A DNA stretch of 64,000 bases, taken from positions 351,220 through 415,219 of the forward strand of contig OX422189.1 of assembly GCA_949130485.1 (NCBI GenBank), read 5' to 3'. The translations under genes and the position numbers were made by a program. The notes under the pieces are model-generated. The model was not told the DNA's origin. It worked only from the letters and a program-made list of their open reading frames with translations, and did not search any database. The first letter of the stretch is position 1. Every line of letters starts with the position of its first letter. The stretch is from Agelas oroides (Eukaryota > Porifera > Demospongiae > Agelasida > Agelasidae). Shown here in pieces: positions 1-12,600 of the stretch.

Positions 1-2493
1 TTCCTGCAGAGGAGGAGAAAGGATTTTAAGAGAAGAGGACAAGCAAACTAACTTGCAGCTGTCCATTCTCTGCTACAGTAGAACAAGCTGATATATGAAA
101 AGCCAGCAGTCACTGAGAACCAAACCCAGGGCTCCTGGCCTGAGCCACCAGCGCTACGACCACCACACAACTACCTCCACAATCCTCTAGATGTACTGGT
201 GGTCTGTTTAGCCTCATAACATCAAACTGACAATCTATTTACTAATCCAGGCACCTTCCCCCAGGGAATGCCCATCAGCAAAACTAACCTTAAAAAGAAT
301 ATTATCACAACAATGTTGTCTATACTTTCTGAGGACCAGACATCTTGGCTGGGCAGGCATCTTCCCCCCTGAGAATGTCCACCAACAAAACTAACTTTAA
401 AACAAACACTGTCCACAAATACTCTCTGAAGACCAGGCATCTTGGCTGCACAAGGACATCTTAGCTGTGCTAGCTCACAGGCCTGGGAACGAGACTTCTG
501 GCTTACCTTTTTCTCTTCTCTCTCCAGCTCTTGATGTCCTCAGGACTGCTGAAGTTGAGCTCAGGCGGCAAAACGTGCAGCTGCATGAGGGTGGGGGTCA
601 CATGACGGTCACATCTTCAAATAACAATTCTAGACTAGCCGGCTGTCTCATGGTCAGCCCCAGGTCACAAATAACATCAATAGCTAGCTATAGATCTACC
701 ACCAACCCAGCAGTAGACATACAGTCATTTCTTGTAATCGTGTACACATACCAGTTCATGTTCCTTCAACACGCTGGGAACTGCCATAAAGTCACAAGTG
801 GAACACTGGGTGTGTGGTGTGTGTACATACGAGGAGATGAAGGACGAGGGAAACCAAGAGCACATAAGAATGGGCGGCTAGAGTAAGAGTGTGTAACTAC
901 GTAAAATTCGAAACCGGTGGAATTTACTGTGAGTACTAAAAATGGTAACACGTACTGCGCAGCTGTGCGTAGACATAAGCCATCGTTGCTAAGCACGTGA
1001 CCGGGTGTTCTATTTTTAGTATGGTTCAATAATTTTGCCCGGAGTACAGGCTTCTATTGGAGTTACACACTCTTACTCAAGCCATCCTTTCTTATGCGCT
1101 CTTGGGGGAACAGAATGGCTTAAAGTTCAAAGGCCCACAGAAAATTCCCCACAAAGTAGTCCCGTCCCACCTTCCCTTGGCCTTGTAGCACATATGTTCC
1201 TCATACTCCTCATACTACTCTCCATGCACTGTTACCATAGCTACAATACCTTCTTATGGGCGCTTATGTGTGCCCGATAGGTTTCCTCCAGTTTGTACTC
1301 CTTGGAGCAAGCTTCACACACAAACTGCTGGCCTTCAGTTTGAGCAACTGGCAAAGGAGCAGCTGACCTTCTAGCATCATTAGCTTTCTGGTCAAAGAGA
1401 GAAATGCACAAAACATAAGGAGGTCACCTATTGTATGGGTATAGCTCTTGCATTTTTGGTACATTTGTGTTTCCATGGTAACCATCTCATTTTGTCTCCT
1501 CTCATTGTGCCCACTAAAGACCAATTTCACCTGCTCAATACCTAGTACTTTGTGTTGCATTGCACTTTTAGCATTTCAGGATTTTTTTTAAAAAATGGTA
1601 TAAATGGGTATAGGGTTGCCATAGCAACAAGAATGTCTAGTTACCATGGCAACACTTCACAGGAACACAATACCTACCCTGTTCTTTTTCCCTCCTGTTC
1701 TTATTCTCTTCCACTTCTGCTGTTTTCCCTGAAACTCTTGTCGTTGGGACAATGGCTCTATGACCGGGTCATGAAAAGGGTTTGCCGCGTAGAACAGGTG
1801 TGGGGGAGGAGGAGGAGGAGGGTGATGAAAGTCTCGATTAAGGTCTGGCGCGAACTTTTCCCTGCTGGTGGTTGGGTGGAATGGTGGTGGAGGAGTGGCG
1901 TGGTTGAATCCAGGTGGGGGAGTAGGAGATAGACGTGGTGAAATACGAGAGAAAGGTGATGGGCTGGGAGACAGACGTGGAGGAATACGAGAGAAAGGTG
2001 ATGGGCTGGGAGACAGACGTGGTGAGATTCGAGAGAAAGGTGATGGGCTGGGAGACAGACGTGGTGAGATTCGAGAGAAAGGTGATGGGGTGGGAGAGGG
2101 ATGGAGAGGGATGTAGCAAGCGTCTTGACTTGGCATTTGGATACCAGGGTAATCGTCCCTCAGTACATGACCCACACCAATAAGATTACCAGCAACATGA
2201 CCAGTAGGACTGCCAATGCAAGGTCGGACAGTCTCGTACTGAACGGGGTCTTGACACGAGACTAAAGGTTGAAAAGGATTATATCGCTCATTTTGATATG
2301 AAGGCATTTTGATGAAGTTTGTGGGGGAAGAGACCTCCCATTCTGTGGGCTGGGGCATTTGAGGTAGTCCATGTACACGCGGAAGAGGTGCCTCATAGGC
2401 ATGTACTGGGAGCCGGGGAGGCGGGGCGTCCCACGTGACATGATCATTATCCGTGAATCCAGCATTCGTATAGGCTCGCCACTGAGAGTTCAT
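1..2493 (-). CDS. NUFIP1: NUFIP1-like zinc-finger protein, 3' part cut off by window edge
   Basis: NUFIP1 proteins are nuclear RNA-binding scaffolds that help assemble box C/D snoRNPs and have been linked to ribosome autophagy. Exons on the minus strand: 2493-1678, 1387-1250, 580-507, and 3 to beyond the left edge; all joins keep phase. Exon 1 (272 residues) is proline- and serine-rich and unconserved. Exon 2 carries one C2H2 finger (Cys296, Cys299, His312, His316; FVCEACSKEYKLEETYRAH). Exon 3 encodes FSSPEDIKSWREKRKR, which matches the NUFIP family signature of the form TPEEIxxWREERRKN; the next exon begins so that the Asn or Lys after this run is completed. Exon 1 contains a 42-base tandem repeat that repeats SRISPRLSPSPSPF. 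Start: first ATG of the open frame. The family call rests on the finger plus the WREKRKR block; the C-terminus is not visible. Confidence 0.83.
856..1103 (-). mobile_element. MITE family A, copy 1 (inverted orientation)
   Basis: An element of about 248 bases with terminal inverted repeats beginning AAGAGC(A/G)CATAAGAA and ending in its complement. It lies in the intron between the second and third NUFIP1-like exons. Copies 2 and 3 are at 38513-38760 and 60958-61182 in the opposite orientation. No coding capacity. The target duplication here is degraded. Confidence 0.85.
1930..2095. repeat. 42-base coding minisatellite in the NUFIP1-like exon 1
   Basis: About four tandem units of 42 bases (plus-strand core GGGAGACAGACGTGG then GAGAGAAAGGTGATGGG). 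On the minus strand the unit is in frame and encodes SRISPRLSPSPSPF repeated, with one Ser to Pro change, so copy number changes preserve the reading frame. Confidence 0.9.
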
Positions 2494-2736
2494 GGTATTT
2501 TATCCCGCCAACTTACTCTTCCTTCAACTGTATAACTGTATATAGTCAGTGATTCGGCGCCAATACTGCGGTAGCAGACGTTGCTATGCAAACTGTCATC
2601 TCGTGGTATACTTCGCATAAGGTTAAAGGTCAAAGTGTTTTGTTCTAATAATACGTAAACAGCAAAGCAAAATTGAAACGTCTGTCAATCTAGAGTAAAG
2701 TGTAGTACTACATGTATCACTCGATCGTTAGAGGAG
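2494..2736. promoter_or_regulatory. Shared divergent promoter region, NUFIP1-like / ATG4
   Basis: A gap of 243 bases separates the two start codons of the head-to-head genes. I see no convincing TATA box and no clear named motif. The promoter role is inferred from position only. Confidence 0.55.
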
Positions 2737-5700
2737 ATGGATACACCGTACGACTTTGTAGCATTTCCCGAGATCGCTCCTCCCCCCCTGAGGGGAACCG
2801 TCTGGGTGCTAGGGCAGAAATACAAACTACCACAAGGTAAAATGAAGGATGATGAAATCTTGCTGCTCTCAGACAGCCATGTGTGTGTCCCTCTACCCTC
2901 CCCAGATAAAGCTCTCATGACTGATGATGTTCGTAGTAGGCTGTGGTGTACATACAGGAAAAACTTCAGGCCCATCAGTATGTGTTCTGTGTCTGTGTGT
3001 CCAGGAAACTGTTGTCGTCCGGCAAAGAGGTTGAAATCTCATGCGCTTTAGGCTGAAAACAACACACAAATTAGAAATCATATAGAAATCAAGTTGACTG
3101 ATTATGTTTGGGTTAGTTAACCCTATTGGACTATTCCATTTGATGTCCATACCCCCCACAGATGAACAGAAATCTTTGCAAAATCTCTAAACTCCCTGGA
3201 CAACAGACTATTGTAGTGTTTGACCCCTGGACAATACACAGACAAAAATGTATTACAAAGCATGTATTACAGTATGAACCCCCTGGACAAATAAAATTTT
3301 GAGAACCCCCGGACAAACTGTTCATCTATTAGGGGGGGGGGGGGGGGGGGGGGTATGGACATCAAATGGAATAGCCCATTGATGTGTTCAGAAATCATGA
3401 TCAAAATGATCTACAATTTCACGTTAGGCCCTTTGTGTGGCGCTGTGATATTAATTTACTGCATGCACAGGTGGCACAAGCTATACCAATGACCATGGGT
3501 GGGGGTGCACTCTGCGCTGTGGTCAAATGGTCCTGGCTCAGGCACTGGTCTGTCTGCACTTGGGACGAGGTACAACTCCTTCTTTCGACCCTCCCTCTCT
3601 CCACCCATTCCTCCTCCTCCTCCTCCTTCCATCTCTCCCTCCCTCTATCTTCCCTACATCCTCCCTCAACCTCTCCCATTTTTCATCGTCTTCTCTATCC
3701 TCCCTCCTCCTCTCCCTCCATCTTTTTCTCTATCCTTCCTCCACCCCTCCCTTCCTCCATCTTTTCTCTATCCTTCCTCCTCCCCTCCCTTCCTCCATCT
3801 TCCCTACATCCTCCCTCAACCTCTCCCTTCCTCCATCTTCTCTATCCTTCATCCTCCCCTCCCTCCACCCCCCCTCCTCCTTCATCCCTCTCTTCACCCC
3901 CTCCCTCAAACCCTCCATCCCTCCTTCTGTTCTTGATAATCTCTCCTTCACTTACACTCACCTAAAATACCCTCCTATTATGACAGAGTGGAGATGGAAA
4001 GAGAGAGAAGACAACCCTGTGTATATGAAGGTGGGTGTTTTCCTGTTGGAGGAGTTTTAAAGTGATTTTCCCTCGTTGGTATTGTTTTTTTTTTCCGTCA
4101 GATTTTAAGTAAATTTCTGGACACTAGAGACAGTGACTATTCCATACAAATGATTGGTAAGAAGGTATTGTATTGTTTGGGGAATTAATTCGATGTTTTA
4201 GTTTTTGGGGGGAATACGGTATGTCTTATCTGCCCACTTGCAGTGATCTCATACTGAAATGTTTTTGTTTTTGACAATAACAGAAAATGGTTTTCTAATT
4301 CCTAATATCTAAGCTCAATCCTTGGGATAAGGCCATAGTGGAAATCGGGAAAGTTCGCCATACACACATGTGCTTTCTTAATGAGGAAACTGTGCAATCA
4401 GGGTGTAATTTGGTCGATTCCAGGCCTTCTCTGCCTGCAGTTTTTGATGGCTTGCTGTATGCAAAATGAGCGATCAAAACTGGAGGCAGGAAGGTCTGGG
4501 AATGAGGTTAGTCTGATGTACAACAAGCATAGACAATACTTGTGTCATGTCAGCATGTTGATGTGACTGTATGAGATCACATGACAGTCATGTGACTATG
4601 AGATCATATGACAGTCATGTGACTGTATGAGATCACATGACAGTCATGTGACTATAAGATCACATGACAGTCATGTGACTGTAGGAGATCACATGAGTCA
4701 TGTGACTAAGATCACATGACAGTCATGTGACTAAGATCACATGACAGTCATGTGACTGAGATCACAGACAGTCATGTGACTGTATGAGATCACATGACAG
4801 TCATGTGAGTATAAGATCACATGACAGTCATGTGAGTATAAGATCACATGACAGTCATGTGACTGAGATCACATGACTGTCATGTGACTATATGAGATCA
4901 CATGACTGTCATGTGACTGTGTATGAGCTCACATGTGACTGTCCTTGCTAGCCTCACAAGGAGCTGATTTTGGGAGACAAATTGGCCAGTGGTTTGGCCC
5001 AAACAATGCTGCACAGGCCATCAAGTGAGTTTACAGTGATGGTTTCTACACTAGTCTCATACCCAGGATCATTTCGTTCCTTCATGAGAAAGAGCCTGGG
5101 TACGAGGCCACACATGGATCATTTCGTTCCTTTACTGATTTGTGCAGGAAGTTGTCAGCACATGATAATTGGAGTCAGCTGGCTGTGCACGTTGCCTTGG
5201 ATATGGTGGTGGTCATTGAAGACATAAGTAAGACACCACACAACACGTTCTTCCTCAGTTTTTGTGTACCAGTGGTTCGTTGGGTGCATTTTGAGATTTG
5301 AGCCATTGAGGAAGCCTTGTTAGTGCCCCAGGCTCCTCTCTGGCTTTCATCATACTCTCATATGAGTCTCAAACTGAGACGTGTGGGAGGGTCTGGGAAT
5401 GAGGCTAGGAGGGTACTCTTTGGGTTTTTTAAGGGAAGTAGAGCCAATTCCAGTGAGGGATAAATCTTCTTTTGTTCCCCTCCCCTCCCCCCCCCCCCCC
5501 CCACCACCACACACATACTCACACACACTCACACCACACACACACACACACACACACACACCACCACCTCCTCAGAATCATTATGTCGTGAACCTCATGT
5601 TGTCCCCCGACCCGTCAAGATCTCGACTCAACTGTCTGTCCATCACACCCCAGAACCCACTGACAGTAGACAACACAGCCGAGGGTTTGCCTTCACCAAG

Positions 5701-8700
5701 ACAAAACCGACTGGTGCATTCAAGACAGGTATTCGAATACAAATTGAGAGCGCACCAAAGAATCTTGGCACCGGTATGAAATCAGGGTCCCCGGCTTCAT
5801 CGCAACTGACAGAATCAGTGGAATATATGAAACTGAGTATGACCGACTTTGCTAACCAGGAGGGTAGTGATGGCGTTCGGGAGAAGGAAGAGGACCTGGC
5901 CACAGGAACTAGTTGCTTCCGCTCCCTGCTTCTCTTTATCCCTCTTCGGCTCGGGCAAGAGCGGTTCAACCCTGAGTACACAGAGGCCCTCAAGGTGATC
6001 CAGTTTTTGTCATGACGTAGATCTTCTATCTTTCCTTCCATTCTTCTTCCCCCCTTTCTCCCCCCTCCATCCCCTCTTCCCTCCCTTCCCTCCCTTCCCT
6101 CTCTCCCTCCCTCCTCAGGCCTGCCTCACTCTGCCGCAATCAGTTGGGATCATTGGTGGGAGACCGCGACATGCACTCTACCTGATTGGATACCACGGTA
6201 GGTACTGTCCACATAGTAAATTGTCTGGACCAGAGCGTCTACTGTTGTAGGTACCTTATTTACTCTAATTAACTGAATGTTCTAATTATGTGAAACAGGT
6301 ACTTTATTGCATTCTAATTACCTGAGAAGGAAAAAATTATTTTAGGTAATTTGGATAAATAGAGAAAAATTACCATGATTTGGTTAAATTGCTGCCTATC
6401 TGACAGAAGTATGTTATCCTCCCTCCCCTTCCTTGCCCCCTCCCCCTCCTCTCTCCCTCCCCCTCACACTCCTCTTGCAGGAGACTATGTCATGTACCTT
6501 GATCCTCACACGACACAACCGACAGTACACTCACCAGATCTTAACCACATTCCTGACTCAACCTATCACTGCGCACAACCGGACAGAATGCGTGTTGAGG
6601 AGCTGGACCCATCTCTCGCAATTGTAAGAAGCAACCTCTCTTACACCTGGGCTAGCAAGAGGTAGTCTTGTTCCTCAGACCTGAGGGAAGAGGGTCTGGT
6701 GACATTCAGTCAGCCACTTCATTGAGGGAAAAAATTAATGAAATAAATAAACGATATTATAGTTGACAACTGATTTAACTAAGCACAAAAATAGTACCGT
6801 GTCATCATTTTGAACATCCAAGGCCACACCCAGCTTTCGTACAGGCTGTTTTCTACAACGTGATTGGTAGTTAGAAATTTGTCATCATAAAAAAAAAACA
6901 AGCTTAATAAAGCCCATGGGGTTGGCTGAATGTCACCAGACCCTCTCCTCTACTGGGGGACAAGGACTGAATGCTGCTACAGCATAGTCAAGTACTGCAA
7001 GCAGTGGAACACTAGGCCTTGGGTCTGTAAACAAGGTTACGTCACCCTCTTATTCTCCTCAGGGATTTTTCTGCAAGGATGAAAACGACATTGATGATCT
7101 TTGTCGAAGATTGAGGAAGGTAAAGGTTTCGACTCTAAAAGCAGCCAATCACATTGCAGTATTTATGAATCAATATTACGATATTGTTCAAGCTCTTGTT
7201 TTGTGGTATGGACTCGGAAGTGAAGGTGTGTTTTCCATCTGTTTCCTTGTATCAGGACGTCCTCTGCAAGATGCGACACATGTTTGATCTGACAGAGAAG
7301 AGACCTGCCTACTGGGGTCCCCTGGAAACCAGCTCTCTTCGTGGTGCCGCAGAGCGTGAGTTGACAGACAGACAAACTTGAGGAAGGCATGAGGGAGGTT
7401 AATTATACCAAGGGCGTGGCGCCCCAATAAGGCCCACAACTATACCAATGCTACATATGTTTTACAATGCTCCTTAGCCAAGTAATTTGTCATCGACTGA
7501 TTAGATTCTTTGATTGGGGTCGCAGATGATACTCCAAGGTAGGCCCTGATGGATTATGCCATATAGCATAATTTTGAGAATAATAGGTAGCAAAAATAAT
7601 TATTCAAGAATAATAGGTAGTCATTTTGGTCCCAAAAGAATAATAGGTACATTTTGGGGTCACATGAATGATGAGTCGCATCCCTTTCCAGATTATTAAT
7701 TCTACGGAAAAGAATCGATACTTATTGGCAGTTATTTCTTCACTACCTGTATTGCTTGAATCGCTTCTTCTGGACCAGTTGCAATTTACTTTTCAAAAAA
7801 GTTATTCTTATGTTATTAAATATAATGAGAATAATAGGTGTGAAAAGAATAATAGGTAAGACTTTCAAGAACAAAAGAATGGAATAATAGGTAAATAATC
7901 CATCAAGGCCTACTCCAAGGAGAGTCTGGATCTTTCTCTTACTTCAGACAACACTAATGCAAACACAATACTAGTGTGATGATTCATCATCGTGGGGCGA
8001 GCCTGAGCAAGCAGCAAACTGATTTATCATTGCACAAAGCAGGATTTGTCACGCATAAGTAGGTATCTTGACTAAGTAGATGGATGGGTATCACATATGC
8101 CAACAGCTAGGACAGCTACTATCAGTGTGGCTACACATGCATGGACTAAGCTTCACACTAAAGTCATGAGCTGAATTTCTGGTGTTTATTACAGTGTCAC
8201 GGTCATGGTCCTTACCTGGAGCGACCTCAGTCAACGTGATCGAAATTAGTACTGCCTGTGGGCAGCCTGCCGTTGATGATCTGTAGCAGCAAGGAGTAAG
8301 TTGCCATGCGTGCTTCAACGTCAGTCGTCTCCGCTCCGGGTCACCGACGCTAAACTCGGGCAATAGCCTTCACCTACTGAGTCTGAGTGCATGCACTGAA
8401 CATGAGCTCGATCTTCGTAATATTAAAATTTAACCGCGCTTATTTAAAATTTACGGTATAAGGCCGCAAGCGCACGTACGTACGTACGTATACACACACA
8501 CTTCCGCAATGCAGTCCCGCTAGTACATATAGTGTGGGGCTCGCTCAGGCTCGCCCCAATTAATTTTAATTGGAAATAGTCTCATTCCCAGGCCCATCCT
8601 GGGAGTGTGACATTGAGACAGACATACCATGTCATAATGGTACACATGATAATCTGTATTCTTTTTCCTCGCATGCAGCATTCTTCCTCATGAATCCTGA

Positions 8701-8758
8701 GGAGTGTGACAGTGACTCTGACGGCTTCGAGGTTATCGAATGGCCGCCATATCAGTGA
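2737..8758 (+). CDS. ATG4: ATG4 cysteine protease (autophagin), complete, 13 exons
   Basis: ATG4 cleaves the C-terminus of ATG8/LC3 proteins before lipidation and removes them from membranes later. Exons: 2737-2836, 2906-2977, 3471-3569, 3987-4030, 4102-4156, 4961-5024, 5148-5227, 5576-5994, 6119-6197, 6481-6623, 7063-7119, 7256-7355, 8679-8758; 463 residues, all phases consistent. The catalytic Cys is about residue 70 in TNDHGWGCTLRCGQM; the Asp and His are about 345 and 347 in YLDPHTTQP. IGQWFGPNNAAQA, MPQS-type LPQSVGIIGGRP and GFFCKDE blocks also match the family. The last residues hold an acidic patch followed by FEVI, a candidate LIR motif for binding ATG8. Exon 8 adds a Ser/Thr/Lys-rich insert of roughly 80 residues ahead of LLLFIPLRLG. 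The first intron is only 69 bases and open in frame, so retaining it would add 23 residues. Confidence 0.96.
3125..3379. mobile_element. Foldback MITE with internal poly-G tract
   Basis: Inverted repeats of about 30 bases (left ACTATTCCATTTGATGTCC, right its complement GGACATCAAATGGAATAG) bound about 255 bases in ATG4 intron 2. The right arm is preceded by a run of 22 G (3332-3353). The flanks ccctattg and cccattga could be a degraded target duplication. No coding capacity. Confidence 0.75.
3575..3955. repeat. Pyrimidine-rich (CCT)n-type tract in ATG4 intron 3
   Basis: About 380 bases composed almost only of C and T in CCTCC/CTTCC arrangements, ending shortly before the exon 4 acceptor. The long open frames here (Ser/Pro-rich one way, Glu/Arg-rich the other) reflect composition, not genes. 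Confidence 0.9.
4562..4945. repeat. Palindromic E-box minisatellite array 1
   Basis: About 15 tandem units of roughly 20-26 bases with core GATCACATGACAGTCATGTGACT. Each unit is itself a near palindrome carrying CACATG/CATGTG E-box cores. It fills most of ATG4 intron 5. A related array is at 53635-53885, and shorter relatives at 30035-30180 and 33600-33780. Confidence 0.92.
7570..7895. repeat. Dispersed AGAATAATAGGTA repeats in ATG4 intron 12
   Basis: Six or more imperfect copies of (A)GAATAATAGGTA spaced irregularly over about 320 AT-rich bases. Intron 12 is the largest of the gene (7356-8678) and otherwise holds an inverted-repeat element and no sign of coding sequence. Confidence 0.7.
7994..8557. 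mobile_element. Inverted-repeat element bounded by GGGGCGAGCCTGAGC
   Basis: About 560 bases in ATG4 intron 12 flanked by inverted copies of GGGGCGAGCCTGAGCAAGC (left) and GCTCGCTCAGGCTCGCCCC (right). No coding frame was recognised inside. I cannot see a clear target duplication, so the element call is tentative. Confidence 0.5.
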
Positions 8759-9626
8759 TTTATCATCTTCATCATGGGGTCATCACTACAGTGTTGTGTT
8801 GTCATTGTTCGTTTGTTTGTTTATAACTGTTCATTATTATTTACCAACAACTGCTCGTTATTATATTATACCAACATGTCAGTGCAAGAAATTAATAAAC
8901 AATCTGTTCCAACCTTGGTTAGTACCCTCTTTCTGGTCTCATTCCCAGACTGCATGCTTGGCAAAAAGTGGTCTGGGTATGAGACTAGCCCTTCTTATTT
9001 GATACCTTCAGTTTTTGATCACTTGCAGTTTGCAGAAATGACACTCCAAAACTTTCTTCCATTTTAACATACTATGCACCAGTGATCAGGAAAGGCCCAG
9101 CCTCATTCCCAAGCTCTCCCCACAAGCCTAGGAATGAGGTTAGAGAAGGCCCAGCCTCGTTCCCAGGCTCTCCCTGCAAGCCTGGGAATAAGTTTACACC
9201 CCATGCAGCCTGCCCCTCTTGCAGCATTGGGGATTAAGCTCAAAAACCTAGGTGGTTACTGAGACCTACCTGTGCTAGTTGTGTTCCAAACTGTCACACC
9301 CCACCATGCAGTTTCGATTTCATGCTAGGAGCACTGAAGCTAGAGGTATGGGAGTCTGGGAACAAGACCAGGGCAGATCTGTGACTTGGATTTCTTGTGC
9401 AACAAAGTTTAATCATAAGTGATGTTAATTGCCATGGTTACAACAATGACCAATTGATCCAACTAACACAAGTGACCGCAATAAGAGATTGATCTATAAC
9501 GGGGTGGGATGAAATGTCAGATTTTTGTGATTCCAGACGTTATTGTTGAGTATAACATGAAATGTCAGATCTCTGTAATTTCAGCTGTTATAATATGAAA
9601 ATTACTGTAATTTCATATGTTATTCT
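8759..9626. other. Convergent intergenic region with poly(A) signal and short foldbacks
   Basis: The space between the ATG4 stop and the minus-strand gene's stop. An AATAAA at 8894-8899 is the likely ATG4 poly(A) signal. Copies of the TAGYCTCRTTCCCAGGC foldback family occur near 8937-8990 and 9100-9195. No coding exon was found. Confidence 0.6.
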
Positions 9627-12600
9627 TCAGTTGCTCAGCAACCACAAGGCAGCTGCTTTCATGTCTGCAATTCTATTCTCCATGGTGGTCACAACATCTG
9701 CATACTTGCTTGTTTCTTCAAATGCAACGATATCACGCAGCTCCTGGAATGAAAGCTAAGAGGACAAACACACGAATGTACCTCACAGGGGTATAATGTA
9801 ACAGCATGACATCGTAGTAATTACATGGAATTAGAGTGAGGCCAAGTCTTCAATATTTCATTTTGCTCTTTGGTTTGAGTTCACTATGCACAGAAGATGA
9901 AGGTTGGTGAAAACAGGAAAGCGCTCTTCTGCTTGCATCAGAAACAACCTCAGAGGACCTACAATGTTTCTTGAGGAGCATGCCCCTAGACCCTCCCTAG
10001 ACAAAGCTTTATAAAGCGTCCTCCCAAACTCAAAATTCTAGATAGAACCCTGAACTCTCCATATAGTTTTTATTGTGAATGCCGGAATCAAACGGGAAAG
10101 GCATGGGAATGGGGCTAGGTCTGTTGCAAGATTGCACACTAGTCTCGTGCCCAGACCCTCCCCGCACGTGCGAAAAGCAGAAAGAGGGTCCTGGTGTTCT
10201 GAACGACTTTTCTTGTCACATGGGGCGGGGTAGCTCTCCGATCTGAGAGCTTGAATCAGATTGCAGAATGCGTAATTATAGTAACAAGGTACTCCACAAC
10301 CGTCTTGTTAGAGACAGATGCAGCTGGATTGAGGGACCGACGCTGTTCGGACACTGGCAGAGCAATCGTATAAACGGCACAGCTTGGTATCATTCGCGCT
10401 TCCATCTTGCATGCTGCATGCAGTGCATGGGGAATGCAATAATTACATTCTTTATGCCATTCGACCCTGCCCCATGTGACAAGAAAAGTCGTTCAGAACA
10501 CCAGACCTTCTTTCCACACGTGCGGGGAGGGTCTGGGCACGAGACTAATTGCACACAAGAGTCACAGAAGAGTGTGTAAATATATCAATGACGTCGTGTC
10601 CAAAACATACGCTGTTCCAGATAGTGTCCTATAAACAGCTATTGTAGTGTACAATCAATGTTTATGATCAAGTTCTACAGTTTTTTTCAACAGTAAAGTA
10701 CCAGCCAGCTAGCCTCATTTGATTACCAGGTAGGCCTCCCTCGTTTTAACTTGTGTTTGCGTCCGCTAATTTTAGCTACTACCACATTTGGTATAAACTC
10801 ACAGTCTCATTACTCTTTCCAGTGCGATAGTAACACCTGCATAGTTTACATAAAACAATAACAACTGGATGTATTTTCAAGGTATCACAAAACTGGCTGA
10901 ATTGATCAGTTGCTACACTATAAATTTCAGACATTTTCAACCCACAGATATTATTCCAATGTATCTGATGTTAAACGTAATACCGTCGATGAAAAAGTGC
11001 TCTAGTTAATTCAGATTGATACTTTACTCACGACACAGTCGCTGTTGAGATCGTTTTTTGAACAAAAGTACTACAACTTTCAGACATTATGCTACATAAT
11101 CCCGGTTCAGTGTGTCTCTCTTTGTGTGTGTCTAGCCATTCTTTGATGGTGGACTTGAGTTTGGTTGTTCGGTTGAATGTCGTTAAACTCACCTCTCAAA
11201 CTTCGCTCCAGACTGTCCTAGTTCATTGATGGTGTGAATTTGATGGACGAGGGAAGAGTACAGTTCTAGTTGGATCACGTAGTAGTCCTCTACAATTCTG
11301 GGGCTATATTGGGGGAAGAAGTGAGGGAGAGGAAGGGTGTGGGGGAAGAAGGGAGGGGAGAGGAGAGTGTGGACGAGAATTAAAGGAGGAGGTGAGGGGA
11401 GAGCATGGGTCGGGAGAAGGGAGAAAAAGACGGGAAGACGGGAAGAAGGGAGGAGAGGACATGATTACAGCCCATTAACGCAAACATAGAAGCTAGGATG
11501 TACTGACCGTCCTTCTCTAATCTCATAGGCAACCGGGACATAGAGGACCTGGGGTACACAAAGTACGTGAACTTTGACCTCCGGTAGTCAGCTGTGGGGG
11601 GATGCACGACTCACCTTGTAACGATCGTGTTTGATACAAGGCTGGAACTCTCTCATGAGGTTATCAATGTCGATGGACAATAGGTCCCTCTGAGAGAGGC
11701 AAAAGATCGTTGGTCCTCATCAATGAAACCAGCCCTGTACGAAGGCTCTTCCCCAGCCTCCTTCCCAGGCCATATCTCATGCCCAGCCGCATATACCTCC
11801 CGGCAAGAAACAGTCTGGTGAACAAAGTCAAAATTTCTTGGGCTTATTCACAAAAAGTGGTAAGGACCAATGAGATTGCGAGATCAGTATTTATTACGTA
11901 GCACTTCCCTTACAACAGTAAAATTTTTATCTCTACTCAAGTATATATCCGTACCTTTTTTGAGCAGGTTTGGCATAAAATGTTTTGAACGTTGCTAGGT
12001 GACACTGTCACAAAAATGTGCGCTAGCCCAAGAAATTCGACTTGGCTCACCAGACTGTTTCTCCTCGTAAGAGGGTGGGGTCTGGGGACGAGACTAACTT
12101 TTTTCCGTCCTTCTGCATCAGGTGCAGAGGAATATTCTCCCCGCAGGAAAATGCTCTTCCCACGTGACATGGGTACGAGGCTACCCCTACACAAACTCAT
12201 ATCACAACTGACAAAAAGCTTGACAATGGTCTGGGTACAACAATCTGTCACGGCATTGCTCAGCTCACCTGTTTTCTGTCCATCTTGACTCCAACCACGG
12301 TGCCGATGTTCCGCACGCCAATGTAGACTGTTGAAGCCTTACCAGTGTTGATCATTGCACATACGGAGCTGGGAAGATGAAAATGAAAGTGAGTTGAAGG
12401 AAGGGTGCGGTTGGTGAGGTAGTGAGGTGTGGGGGCAGGCGTACCGCTTCAGCCGACCCTTCGGTATGTGGTAGACACTTGAACAATCACTGCAGCGAAC
12501 ATAAGAGTTATCACGTTTAGTGAAATTGCACAACTTCAGTAAACCGAGTAATGAGGTAGCCATTATTAACTGTAACCATAGCAACCCCTGATGTACTGTA

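Noticed and set aside
3384-4060. Plus-strand open frames of 145-193 codons rich in Ser/Pro
   Set aside because: Only about 100 bases (3471-3569) are ATG4 exon 3; the rest is CT-rich intron.
4562-4945. CRISPR-like array of palindromic repeats
   Set aside because: Units are contiguous without unique spacers, and the setting is an intron of a spliced animal gene.
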